DNA of 9,152 bases from Betaproteobacteria bacterium (GTDB lineage Bacteria; Pseudomonadota; Gammaproteobacteria; Burkholderiales; Casimicrobiaceae): contig VBCZ01000253.1 of the NCBI GenBank assembly GCA_005889025.1, positions 1 through 9,152 of the forward strand. Direction: 5' to 3'. Made by a program: the position numbers and the translations under genes. The notes beneath the pieces are model-generated. The model did not search any database. It saw only the letters and a program-made list of their open reading frames with translations, and was not told the DNA's origin. Below, in pieces: positions 1 through 6,388 of the stretch. Numbering within the stretch: position 1 is the first letter of the stretch; each line of letters opens with the position of its first letter.

Positions 1-110
1 AGATTCTGGTGACCGTGCATCCCTCGTCGATCCTGCGCGTGCCCCCGGAAGATCGCGAGCAAGCGTTCAATCTTTTCGTCAAGGACTTGGCGCGAATCAA
101 GCGCGCGTAG
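1..110 (+). CDS. C-terminal end of a uracil-DNA glycosylase superfamily protein (UdgX-like), 5' end outside the window
   Basis: Reading from base 3 gives 35 residues and a TAG stop at 108-110. The fragment begins ILVTVHPSSILRV and ends in a short amphipathic helix, FVKDLARIKRA. An HPSS(I/L)LR segment followed by a helix ending in 'DL' is typical of the C-terminus of the UDG superfamily. In that motif the His lies in the DNA-intercalation loop. The HPSS form is closest to UdgX and family 4/5 enzymes, which bind or excise uracil in DNA. UdgX proteins are often the C-terminal half of a longer protein, but only the last 35 residues are visible, so neither the subfamily nor any fusion can be settled. 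The gene converges on the dehydratase gene at 168, with 57 bases between the stops, and is probably unrelated to that operon. Confidence 0.72.
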   Translation, partial: ILVTVHPSSILRVPPEDREQAFNLFVKDLARIKRA

Positions 111-167
111 AAGCGCATTCGAGCGCCGCGCTCAGATTAGATTAATCGGTCCAGGATGCCGTCCAGC

Positions 168-1103
168 TCACGCGCCGGTACGCTGCAGTCGCATCTGACT
201 GGGCAAAGGCACAGCCCGACGAAGCACATCTTCGGCAAGCCAGATCGCGGACTGTCGCGCACGCGCCGCCACGGTCGGCAGCGGCATCTGCTGATAGTCA
301 TCGTTGAATACTTCGAAGCTATAGTCGCCACGGTAGCCGATGCGCTCGAGCCGCAACACGAGATCGGCCAACGCACTGCTGTGCACGCCTTCGCCGGGGA
401 AGACACGGAAATGGCGCGCGGTGGCGATACGCTCTTCGAGCGTGCGAACTTCCTGCCACATGAAATCGGCGAGCTGCACCAGAAAGATTTTATCGGGATC
501 CAGAAAATCCAGCTCGTCGAGCCCGGTCTTCGCGGCAAAGATGTGATACGAGTCGACGCCGAGGCCGAGGTTGGTGGCATTGGCCCGGCGCACGATGTCC
601 CAGGCGGTCGTGAATTCGTTGATCGTGCGGCCCCACGATAAGCCCTCGTACGCGACCTTGATGCCCAGCGGCAACGCCAGCATCGCCAGCTTGCGCAGAT
701 CGCGCGCCATTGCGTCCGCGTCGTCGGTCGCGTGAGTGGACGTCGACGAGCACACCAGCAGCACCTTCCCCCCGACCGCGTGGCACATCTCGAGCATCGA
801 CTTTGCGACATCGACCTTGTATTCGTGCAGGTGCCCGGACAGGCCTTCGAAGTCACGCAGCACCTGAAAGCCCGTGACGCGCAGGCCGCTGGCGCGGACC
901 GCGTGCGCGGCGCTGTCGATTCCATCCGAATGTCCGACAACATCGCGTGCCGACAGCATGATCTGCGAGAAACCGGCATCTCGCACGGCGGCAAGCTTCG
1001 CGGGCAGCGTACCGGCCAGCGAAATCGTATCCATGCCGAAGTCGAGGATGTAGGGAAGGGTGGCGTTCACAACCGTAGCCATTCCGGGATTACGAGCGCT
1101 CAT
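168..1103 (-). CDS. 3-dehydroshikimate dehydratase-type TIM-barrel enzyme (QuiC N-domain-like; AP-endonuclease family 2 / sugar phosphate isomerase-epimerase fold)
   Basis: This is a 311-residue xylose-isomerase-like TIM barrel. Seen in the sequence are the four likely metal ligands at barrel strand ends: Glu153 (AYEGLSWG), Asp184 (GVDSYHIF), Gln210 (FLVQLADF) and Glu264 (YSFEVFND). As I recall, the 3-dehydroshikimate dehydratase QuiC1 of Pseudomonas uses Glu/Asp/Gln/Glu with almost the same spacing between the first three (31 and 26 residues), whereas sugar epimerases of this fold usually have His in third place. The reaction would be cytoplasmic dehydration of 3-dehydroshikimate to protocatechuate (EC 4.2.1.118), which feeds the beta-ketoadipate pathway. 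The start chosen is ATG 1103 (MSARNPGM), which overlaps the end of the upstream VOC gene by 14 nt; a second ATG at 1082 is possible. An open frame continues to 1253 but has no family similarity there. It is the last gene of the transporter operon. A different hydroxy-acid or keto-sugar substrate cannot be excluded. Confidence 0.8.
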   Translation of the reverse strand: MSARNPGMATVVNATLPYILDFGMDTISLAGTLPAKLAAVRDAGFSQIMLSARDVVGHSDGIDSAAHAVRASGLRVTGFQVLRDFEGLSGHLHEYKVDVAKSMLEMCHAVGGKVLLVCSSTSTHATDDADAMARDLRKLAMLALPLGIKVAYEGLSWGRTINEFTTAWDIVRRANATNLGLGVDSYHIFAAKTGLDELDFLDPDKIFLVQLADFMWQEVRTLEERIATARHFRVFPGEGVHSSALADLVLRLERIGYRGDYSFEVFNDDYQQMPLPTVAARARQSAIWLAEDVLRRAVPLPSQMRLQRTGA

Positions 1104-1989
1104 CGTGCACCAGTTCGAACATGACGCCGCCGAGATAACTTTGGGTGAGCGCACCGCGGGCCTCGGAATGCACGCCTTGCGACTCGACGAAGCCCACGCC
1201 ACGCTGCCGCAATGCCGCGACCGTGTTGAGCACGTCCGGGGTCCCCAGTCCAACGCGTTGAAACAACTCGACGGGTTCGGGGTCGAAGATGCCGGGCTTG
1301 GGGTCGATCAGCTGCAGGTAAAAGCTGCGGCACGGGCTTTCCAAGATGCGCCCTTTCGGGAGGATACCGTAGCGCTGTTCGTCTGGCAGGACGTTGAATC
1401 CGAATAGCTCCGTGTAGAACTCGGTCCACTCCACCAGGCGGTCGCTGCCTATGTATTGAACGATGCCAAACCAATGCAGGCCGGTCAGCGCCGGCGGGTG
1501 TGCATCGACGCCCGGATTCAGCGTGAAATCGACGTCGTAGATCGAGAACTCCCGATAACGGTCGACAAAGTAGATCCGGCTCGCGCCCACGCCGTGGATC
1601 GCGGGGATATTGAGTTCCATCACTTCCACCTGGGAAGGGACGATCCAGGCGCCACGGTCGATCGCGTACCGGTACGCCGCCGCAGCGTCGCGCACGCGCA
1701 GCGCCATGGCTGCGATCACCGGTATCTCCGCGGGCTCTACCGCACGCGGCTGGCCGCCGGCATGGGCGTTGACAATGACGTTCATGTCGCCTTGCCGATA
1801 GAGCAGTACCTCGCGCGAGCGGTGGCGCGCAATCGGGTGAAACCCCATCATCTCCAGCACTTGGCCGAGCGCCTGCGGCTTGCTCGTCGAATACTCGATG
1901 AACTCGATACCATCCATCGCCAAGGGGTTGCTGGCTACGGCGGTCAGCTCACGGTCGGATAGCTGTGTCATGTCCTGTTCTTTTGCCAT
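1090..1989 (-). CDS. HPPD-like VOC-fold protein (separate counterpart of the QuiC C-terminal domain), one metal ligand apparently lost
   Basis: This 299-residue protein has two VOC-type halves, like 4-hydroxyphenylpyruvate dioxygenase. The N-terminal half (about 22-158) closely follows the HPPD pattern, with GIEFIEY, MGFHPIARHRS, LYRQGDMNVIVN, MELNIPAI and a closing SIYDVDF. The C-terminal half (about 168-295) aligns with the catalytic HPPD domain: His172 (LTGLHWFGIV) matches the first metal His and Glu292 (GGVMFELV) the metal Glu. The position of the second His (GIQHIAF in HPPD) reads LFQRVGLGT with Arg245 (codon CGC at 1255-1257). A full 2-His-1-Glu iron centre is therefore not visible. The protein is also shorter than HPPD (about 355 residues). 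In Pseudomonas QuiC such a domain is fused behind the 3-dehydroshikimate dehydratase; here it is encoded just upstream. It starts 3 nt after the permease stop, and the Shine-Dalgarno sequence is weak. A structural or non-iron role is as plausible as dioxygenase activity. Confidence 0.82.
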   Translation of the reverse strand: MAKEQDMTQLSDRELTAVASNPLAMDGIEFIEYSTSKPQALGQVLEMMGFHPIARHRSREVLLYRQGDMNVIVNAHAGGQPRAVEPAEIPVIAAMALRVRDAAAAYRYAIDRGAWIVPSQVEVMELNIPAIHGVGASRIYFVDRYREFSIYDVDFTLNPGVDAHPPALTGLHWFGIVQYIGSDRLVEWTEFYTELFGFNVLPDEQRYGILPKGRILESPCRSFYLQLIDPKPGIFDPEPVELFQRVGLGTPDVLNTVAALRQRGVGFVESQGVHSEARGALTQSYLGGVMFELVHDERS

Positions 1990-1992
1990 GGA

Positions 1993-2826
1993 TCAGCGCC
2001 CCACCATCGCCAGCACGTCGGCCTTGAGGAAGCGCTCGACGACAAGCATGAAGCCGATCGATGGAATGAGCAACAGTAACGCCGTGATCGACGCGATCTG
2101 ATAATTTCCACCCATGCTGGCGTTGAACATGAGCAGCGGCAGAGTCGTCACGTCGGGCACGCCGACGAAGTACGTTCCGGTGAATTCATCGAGCGACTCG
2201 AGAAACACGAAGATCGCGCTCGCGATCAATCCCGGCGCCGCAAGCGGCAACGTGACGGTGCGAAAGCATGTCCAGGGCGAGGCACCGAGATTGCGTGACG
2301 CTTCTTCGAGCGAGGCATCGACCGACGCGAACGCCGCTGATGCGATCCAGACCGCGAGGACGAGCCCGTGCGACGCATGGACCAGCACGACACCGAATAT
2401 CGTGCCATTGAGCCCGATCTGGTAGAACACCTGCGCGATGTTCACATAGACAGGAAGATTCGGCACGGCCTGCGGCAGGAGAAACAGCAGCAGAATTGCG
2501 CCCCTCCATGGCAGCTTGAGCCGCGCCAGCGCGTAACCCGCCGGTATCGCCACCGCGAGCGAGAGCACCACGGTCAGCAGCGCGATCCAGATGCTCGTGC
2601 CGAGCGATGCGAGCGCATTGCCGCGCGGCTGGAAGACGCGATACCAGAACGGCAGTCCGAATTCGAGCGGCAGCTTGTTCGGAAAATACCACCGTTCCGC
2701 AAACGCCCAGAGCAGCAAGTTGAGCAAGGGGCCGAAGATCGCGAATGCGAACAGCGCCAGCACGACGGCGCGCAGCAGCGTGCGCAGCGGCGAGGGAAGT
2801 CCGGCGCGCAAGCTCCGGGCGCTCAA
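1993..2826 (-). CDS. ABC transporter inner-membrane permease 2 (MetI-like, PotC-type), TTG start
   Basis: This 277-residue integral membrane subunit belongs to a binding-protein-dependent importer. Hydrophobic segments lie at roughly 18-42, 76-99, 108-127, 141-166, 196-212 and 245-264, which fits six membrane helices. The cytoplasmic EAA loop, where the ATPase docks, is EEASRNLGASPWTCFRTVTL at residues 174-193, followed by PL. An open frame reaches 2904, but the first 26 residues are Arg-rich, unlike the family, and overlap the previous gene. I therefore place the start at TTG 2824-2826. That codon overlaps the TGA stop of permease 1 as TTGA and is preceded 7 nt upstream by AAGGTGG, which suggests translational coupling. 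It would pair with permease 1 to form the heterodimeric channel. The sequence alone does not tell the substrate. Confidence 0.9.
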   Translation of the reverse strand: MSARSLRAGLPSPLRTLLRAVVLALFAFAIFGPLLNLLLWAFAERWYFPNKLPLEFGLPFWYRVFQPRGNALASLGTSIWIALLTVVLSLAVAIPAGYALARLKLPWRGAILLLFLLPQAVPNLPVYVNIAQVFYQIGLNGTIFGVVLVHASHGLVLAVWIASAAFASVDASLEEASRNLGASPWTCFRTVTLPLAAPGLIASAIFVFLESLDEFTGTYFVGVPDVTTLPLLMFNASMGGNYQIASITALLLLIPSIGFMLVVERFLKADVLAMVGR

Positions 2827-3674
2827 GCCTTTTCCACCTTGCCGACGGCGTGCTGCAGATAGAACCAGGCGCCGCCGGCGGCCAGGACGAGCGAAAGAAG
2901 GCACAAGGCGTTGGCCACGGCGTAATCGGCGAACGTGTTGATCCGATATGCAACGTCGACCGTCACCATCGTCGGTGAGTTCGGGTTGATCATCAGCGGC
3001 ACGGACAGCACCGAGAGCATGGTTACGAACGACAGCACCAATCCGACCAGCAGCGTCCCGCGCACCTGGGGAAGCACGATGTCGATCAGCACGCGCAAGC
3101 GGCGCGCGCCGAGATTTCGCGCTGCCTCGATATGCTGCGATTCGAGCGAGGCCATGGCGCCGGCCAGGAGCAGCGTCACGAAGGGCGCCTGCTTCCAGAC
3201 AAATGCAATGACGATTCCCCGCCAGTCGAGCAGGCTTTGCGCGGACAGCGGCTCGATCAGGCCGCTGCCGATCAGCACATGGTTGAGCATGCCGTTCTTG
3301 GCGAGAAAGGTCCGCATCACCTGGCCTGCGACGACAAAGGGAATGAACAGCGGCCAGCGATACAGCCAGCGTAATATCGACACCGTGCGAGGATTCTCGC
3401 CGAGCGTCAGATATCCCGCTATCGCGATCGCCACCAATCCGATCAGCAGCGTCGACAACAGAACGATAACAAGCGTGAACAGCAGGTCGGTCGTGTAGAG
3501 GTCGAACGCCTTGGTGAAGTGCTCGAGCGTGAGGGTGCCGTCCTTGCGCCGAAACGCGACGATCGCCGACATCGCGAGCGGCGCAACGAAGAAAACCACG
3601 ACCACCACGAGCGCTGGCGCAAGCAGCGCGAGGCCGATCCAGCGCCCGCGGGTGGTGCCCTCAGACGCCGTCAT
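2823..3674 (-). CDS. ABC transporter inner-membrane permease 1 (MetI-like, PotB-type)
   Basis: This 283-residue MetI-like permease has hydrophobic segments near 13-40, 64-90, 106-121, 151-174, 206-228 and 250-273. The cytoplasmic EAA loop is HIEAARNLGARRLRVLIDIV at 181-200, followed by LPQ, with the conserved EAA, the Gly seven residues on, and the hydrophobic-Leu-Pro end. The start is ATG 3672-3674. GGAGG lies at 3677-3681, a short 2-nt spacing. An in-frame TTG at 3689 is a weaker alternative that would add five residues. The gene is separated from the solute-binding protein gene by a 301-base spacer with palindromic repeats and overlaps permease 2 by 4 nt. The importer layout (ATPase, binding protein, two different permeases) resembles the polyamine, 2-aminoethylphosphonate and putrescine type. 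Confidence 0.9.
   Translation of the reverse strand: MTASEGTTRGRWIGLALLAPALVVVVVFFVAPLAMSAIVAFRRKDGTLTLEHFTKAFDLYTTDLLFTLVIVLLSTLLIGLVAIAIAGYLTLGENPRTVSILRWLYRWPLFIPFVVAGQVMRTFLAKNGMLNHVLIGSGLIEPLSAQSLLDWRGIVIAFVWKQAPFVTLLLAGAMASLESQHIEAARNLGARRLRVLIDIVLPQVRGTLLVGLVLSFVTMLSVLSVPLMINPNSPTMVTVDVAYRINTFADYAVANALCLLSLVLAAGGAWFYLQHAVGKVEKA
2834..2840 (-). promoter_or_regulatory. Shine-Dalgarno supporting the TTG start of permease 2
   Basis: On the minus strand AAGGTGG lies 7 nt before the TTG at 2826, inside the last codons of permease 1. It supports a TTG start overlapping the upstream stop over the upstream in-frame alternatives. Confidence 0.55.
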
Positions 3675-3713
3675 CGCCTCCGATCGCAAAGGTCACCCGT
3701 CATCGCGGCAGTG

Positions 3714-3769
3714 GAAGTCCATGGCGCCGGGGTGGTCGCAAATGGGTCCCCGCTTGCTCGGACGACGAG
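3714..3769. repeat. Dispersed repeat unit, copy A (degenerate hairpin)
   Basis: The unit shares GAAGTCC with copy B and then, after the same 18-base interval, the exact 18-mer CAAATGGGTCCCCGCTTG (3739-3756), ending in GACGAG. The second arm of the hairpin is degenerate here (CTCGGACGACGAG against GTGCGGGGACGAG in copy B). Confidence 0.7.
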
Positions 3770-3812
3770 CATTCCCGTCATCGCGCGCCATTCGACGACC
3801 AAGCTCGACGTC

Positions 3813-3832
3813 ATTCCCGCGGAAGCGGGAAT
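3813..3832. repeat. REP-like perfect hairpin of the 'PRKRESI' type
   Basis: ATTCCCGCGGAAGCGGGAAT has an 8-bp perfect stem and a GGAA loop. On the plus strand the surrounding bases can be read as SFPRKRESI, a signature of dispersed palindromic repeats in beta- and gammaproteobacteria. Confidence 0.8.
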
Positions 3833-3882
3833 CCATTCCAATTGAGCGCCTCGAACAACTTTACGTCACTACGGCGTAAGTC

Positions 3883-3937
3883 GAAGTCCGTCACGCTTTG
3901 GCGAACCCAAATGGGTCCCCGCTTGTGCGGGGACGAG
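3883..3937. repeat. Dispersed repeat unit, copy B (intact hairpin of the 'GPRLCGDE' type)
   Basis: This is the second copy of the ~55-bp unit, 168-169 bases from copy A. It holds the perfect palindrome GTCCCCGCTTGTGCGGGGAC at 3915-3934, with an 8-bp stem and TTGT loop. It lies 38 bases beyond the stop codon of the solute-binding protein gene, where it could block 3' exonucleases on the mRNA. Confidence 0.78.
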
Positions 3938-3975
3938 AACGGCTTGATGTCACGGGCTTTCCGTGAGGATGAAGC

Positions 3976-5121
3976 CTATTTAAGCACCACTCTCTCATAT
4001 CCCTCGACGATGTCGGTGAAGTACTCCGACAGCGGGAATGGGCGGCCGTACTTGGACAGGTCCGAAGGCGAGATGTCGGTGAACAGCTTGTTCCAGCTCG
4101 CCTGATCCATCTTCGCCTGGACGTGCTGCGGGTCGATTCCCGGGTACCAGTTGAACTGCTTGACGATGCCTTCAGCCTGAACTTCGGGGCTCTCGGCCAG
4201 ATCGACGAATTTCTTCGCCAGCGCCGCGTGCGCAGCCTTCGCCGGGATCACGTAATACATCGGCTGGCCGGGCAGGCCCGGCGACGGCAGCGCGAGCTTC
4301 ATCTTCGGGCTCATGCGTCCATCGGCCTGCCAGGTGTAGAACATGTCGACCCATACCGGGCCGATCGTGATCTCGCCGCGATTGAGCATGTCCAAGGTGC
4401 CCGCATTTCCCGGCGTCATCACGACGTACTGGTTGAAGTCCTTGAGGCCGGTGAGCGCCTTGTCGATGGCGACTTTTTGACTGGCGTCGTAAGGACCTTT
4501 TTCGAGCTTGTCCGCCATCCCCGTGTTGGCTTCGACCCAACCCATGACGAATCCGACGCCGGACATGCCGCCCTTGACGCCGTTGTAGCCGAATTGCTTG
4601 GGGTTCTTCTTCACCCATTCGGTAAGCTCCGAGAATGACTTCGGCGGTGCCTTGACCATTTCCGGGTTATAGGCAAACGCGATCTGGCTGTGGAACATCG
4701 GCAGCACATAGCCGTCGACATTCGCGCCCAGCGCGTTCTTCGCCGTATCCCGCGTGACCAGCTTCCCCGCGCCAACGTCATTGCGATACGGCATCAGCAG
4801 CTTTTCATTGACCATCGTCGCGGCGCCGCGCTGATGCACGACGGCAACGTCGACGTCCCAATCCGCGCTTCCCGCCTTTTGCTGCGCGGAAAGCTTTTCA
4901 TAGATCTTTTGCGAGCCGGAGTCGCCCGGGCCCGTGCCGACGGCACGCACCTTCACGCCGGGATTCATCGCCTCGAACTTCGGCGCGAGATAGTTGTTCA
5001 CGTAATCGACCATGTTCTGGTCGCCGGCGGTAACGACATTGAGCGTCTGCGCACCTGCGCCGCCGGCGAAAACGAACGCGGTGGCCAACGCGGCGAACAA
5101 CTGCAAGCTGCGAAACTTCAT
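3976..5121 (-). CDS. Periplasmic solute-binding protein of the ABC importer (family 1 extracellular solute-binding protein)
   Basis: This 381-residue secreted protein has a typical Sec signal peptide: the basic start MKFR, a hydrophobic core (LQLFAALATAFVFAGG) and a likely cleavage site GAGA|QT after residue 24. There is no lipobox Cys. The mature part begins LNVVTAGDQNMVDYVNNYLA, as in the PotD/iron/thiamine-type cluster of binding proteins. It continues with the usual two-lobe features, including FHSQIAFAYNPEMVKAPPKS, WVKKNP, LNRGEITIGPVWVDMFYTWQ and a Pro/Gly-rich segment before YYVIP. The protein would capture the substrate in the periplasm and deliver it to the two permeases. The start ATG 5119-5121 is firmly set by AGGAGG 5 nt upstream, and the gene begins 9 nt after the ATPase stop. 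The repeats downstream suggest that this gene is expressed above the permeases. The ligand cannot be read from sequence; a hydroaromatic acid is inferred only from the enzyme genes of the operon. Confidence 0.9.
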   Translation of the reverse strand: MKFRSLQLFAALATAFVFAGGAGAQTLNVVTAGDQNMVDYVNNYLAPKFEAMNPGVKVRAVGTGPGDSGSQKIYEKLSAQQKAGSADWDVDVAVVHQRGAATMVNEKLLMPYRNDVGAGKLVTRDTAKNALGANVDGYVLPMFHSQIAFAYNPEMVKAPPKSFSELTEWVKKNPKQFGYNGVKGGMSGVGFVMGWVEANTGMADKLEKGPYDASQKVAIDKALTGLKDFNQYVVMTPGNAGTLDMLNRGEITIGPVWVDMFYTWQADGRMSPKMKLALPSPGLPGQPMYYVIPAKAAHAALAKKFVDLAESPEVQAEGIVKQFNWYPGIDPQHVQAKMDQASWNKLFTDISPSDLSKYGRPFPLSEYFTDIVEGYERVVLK

Positions 5122-5126
5122 GACAA

Positions 5127-5132
5127 CCTCCT
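5127..5132 (-). promoter_or_regulatory. Strong Shine-Dalgarno of the solute-binding protein gene
   Basis: AGGAGG on the minus strand is 5 nt before ATG 5121 and overlaps the TAG stop of the ATPase gene (5131-5133). Ribosomes ending on the ATPase message stop on top of this site, which favours reinitiation. Confidence 0.85.
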
Positions 5133-6183
5133 AAGCACTACGTGGTTGATTGGCTGGAAACAGCAGGAGCGCCTCGCGGGGAACGACCACGCATGTCGCC
5201 GTCCCTTCCGCAACTCGCTCCGGCGCGTGAACCCAAATGTCGGCGCCGTCGGTGCGCACCCGGTAGCGATAGCCCTGGCCGACATAGACCGATTGTGCGA
5301 CGACACCCTCGAGCAACAGGTCCCCGGCTGCCGCGGTCCGCGACATCGCGGCCGGCGCGAGGCGCGCGGAATCGCTTCGAAAATGAACGCGGATTTTCTG
5401 GTCATCGGAAACTCTCTCCGCGATCGACTTCAGCGCGCCGTCGCCGCCGCGCATGACATCCAGGGCATTGTCCGCGCCCATGAAACCGGCGACAAACGCC
5501 GACGTCGGACGGTGGAAGATCTCCTCGGGCGCGCCGATCTGCACGATGCGGCCGGCATCGATGACCGCGATGCGGTCGGCAAGCGTCAGTGCCTCCTCGC
5601 GGTCGTGGGTGACGTACACCGCAGTGATGCCGATGCGCTTCTGCAGGGCGCGCAGCTCGTGGCGAAGCTCCAGGCGCACCTTGTAGTCGAGATTCGACAT
5701 TGGCTCGTCGAGCAGCAGCAAATGCGGATCGACGGCCAGCGCGCGCCCAAGCGCCACTCGCTGCCGCTGCCCGCCCGAGAGCTGCGTCACCGGCCGCGGA
5801 CCAAAGCCTTCGAGCTGCAGCAGCTTCAGCATGTCGGCGACCCTTGTCGCGATCGCGTCTTTTTTCCAGCCACGCATGCGCAAGCCATAGCCGATGTTGT
5901 CGGCGACGCTCATGTGCGGCCAGAGCGCGTACGACTGGAACATCATCGCGGTCTCGCGCGCTTCGGGCGGCAGCCGGGTGATGTCCTTGCCGTCGACAAG
6001 AATCGCCCCCGACTCGGGGATCACGAAGCCGGCAATCGAGCGCAGCAACGTCGTCTTGCCGCAGCCCGAGCTTCCAAGCAGCGCAATCATCTCGCCGCGC
6101 TCCACGCCGAGACTGACCCGGTCGAGGACGCGCACGCCGCCATAGGACACCGTCAGCGCTTCGATGGAAAGGTAGGATGACAT
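5131..6183 (-). CDS. ABC transporter ATP-binding protein (PotA/UgpC-like, with TOBE domain)
   Basis: From ATG 6183 the protein has 350 residues, the usual length for this class. All ATPase motifs are intact: Walker A GSSGCGKTT (37-45), Q-loop Gln83, signature LSGGQ (135-139), Walker B LLLLDEP (155-161), D-loop SNLD (163-166) and switch His193 (VTHD). A C-terminal regulatory TOBE-like domain spans about 285-345. It would power the importer from the cytoplasmic face. The start is uncertain. Family similarity begins at MSSYLSIEALTVSYGG, but neither ATG 6183 nor ATG 6192 has a Shine-Dalgarno. ATG 6291 is preceded by GAGGG with 7-nt spacing and would add a 36-residue Ser-rich leader; ATG 6315 is also open. 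It is the first gene of the operon, which is unusual but not rare. The divergent regulatory region lies just upstream. Confidence 0.92.
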   Translation of the reverse strand: MSSYLSIEALTVSYGGVRVLDRVSLGVERGEMIALLGSSGCGKTTLLRSIAGFVIPESGAILVDGKDITRLPPEARETAMMFQSYALWPHMSVADNIGYGLRMRGWKKDAIATRVADMLKLLQLEGFGPRPVTQLSGGQRQRVALGRALAVDPHLLLLDEPMSNLDYKVRLELRHELRALQKRIGITAVYVTHDREEALTLADRIAVIDAGRIVQIGAPEEIFHRPTSAFVAGFMGADNALDVMRGGDGALKSIAERVSDDQKIRVHFRSDSARLAPAAMSRTAAAGDLLLEGVVAQSVYVGQGYRYRVRTDGADIWVHAPERVAEGTATCVVVPREALLLFPANQPRSA

Positions 6184-6298
6184 CGAGGACATTTGAAGCG
6201 TAGGCAGCGAGTATGACGCGGATGCCAGGCTTCGCACAGTCCCCCCGCGAGAGGCGTCCGCTAAGCGCGATGTGCCATTCGATTGTTGCATTGCACCA

Positions 6299-6303
6299 CC
6301 CTC
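6299..6303 (-). promoter_or_regulatory. Possible Shine-Dalgarno for a longer ATPase form (ATG 6291)
   Basis: GAGGG on the minus strand is 7 nt before ATG 6289-6291, in frame with the ATPase. It is a better ribosome site than anything before ATG 6183 or 6192, so the protein may carry a 36-residue N-terminal extension that the family does not normally have. Confidence 0.35.
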
Positions 6304-6388
6304 GCCGGGCGTCATTTTTCAGGCAAACGACGGGCGCTTTCCAGAGGCGATATGATGCTGCTCTTCCCGGCTCGCCAAAGCGTGATGG

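Larger units (their letters stand above)
3675..3975. repeat. 301-base intergenic spacer of the ABC operon, filled with REP-like palindromic repeats
   Basis: No gene is seen here. The spacer lies between the solute-binding protein stop and permease 1. It contains two diverged copies of a ~55-bp unit (3714-3769 and 3883-3937), a separate perfect hairpin at 3813-3832, and a 12-nt exact repeat CCCGTCATCGCG at 3696-3707 and 3774-3785. Read in frame on the plus strand, the elements give SFPRKRESI and MGPRLCGDE, peptides often mis-annotated from dispersed proteobacterial repeats. Repeats in this position can stabilise the upstream mRNA (binding protein) or reduce expression downstream (permeases), as at malE-malF in E. 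coli; that role here is inference. Confidence 0.75.

Noticed and set aside
121..133. Hairpin GAGCGCCGCGCTC between the two convergent genes at the left end
   Set aside because: Only a 5-bp stem with a 3-base loop and no T-tract on either side, so not supported as a terminator.
137..994. Minus-strand frame of 285 codons inside the dehydratase gene
   Set aside because: It is Arg/Ser/Cys-rich and out of frame with the conserved TIM-barrel sequence; a shadow.
1104..1253. Upstream extension of the dehydratase frame by 50 codons
   Set aside because: It lies fully inside the VOC gene, has Arg/Ser/Cys-rich sequence unlike the family, and the ATG at 1103 gives the expected N-terminus.
3510..3880. 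Plus-strand open frames over the REP-like region (peptides with SFPRKRESI and MGPRLCGDE)
   Set aside because: These peptides come from dispersed palindromic DNA repeats and are a well-known source of false genes.
3696..3937. Repeats in the spacer as a CRISPR array
   Set aside because: Only two diverged copies of one unit, irregular spacing, internal hairpins and no cas genes.
4690..6180. Plus-strand open frame of 496 codons opposite the ATPase and binding-protein genes
   Set aside because: It is antisense to two well-supported genes, is rich in Arg, His and Ala with no recognisable motif, and has the composition expected of a shadow frame in GC-rich DNA.
6351..6356. TATGAT as a firm sigma-70 promoter for the flavoprotein gene
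   Set aside because: No convincing -35 box at 16-18 bases upstream, so it is mentioned only as a possibility.
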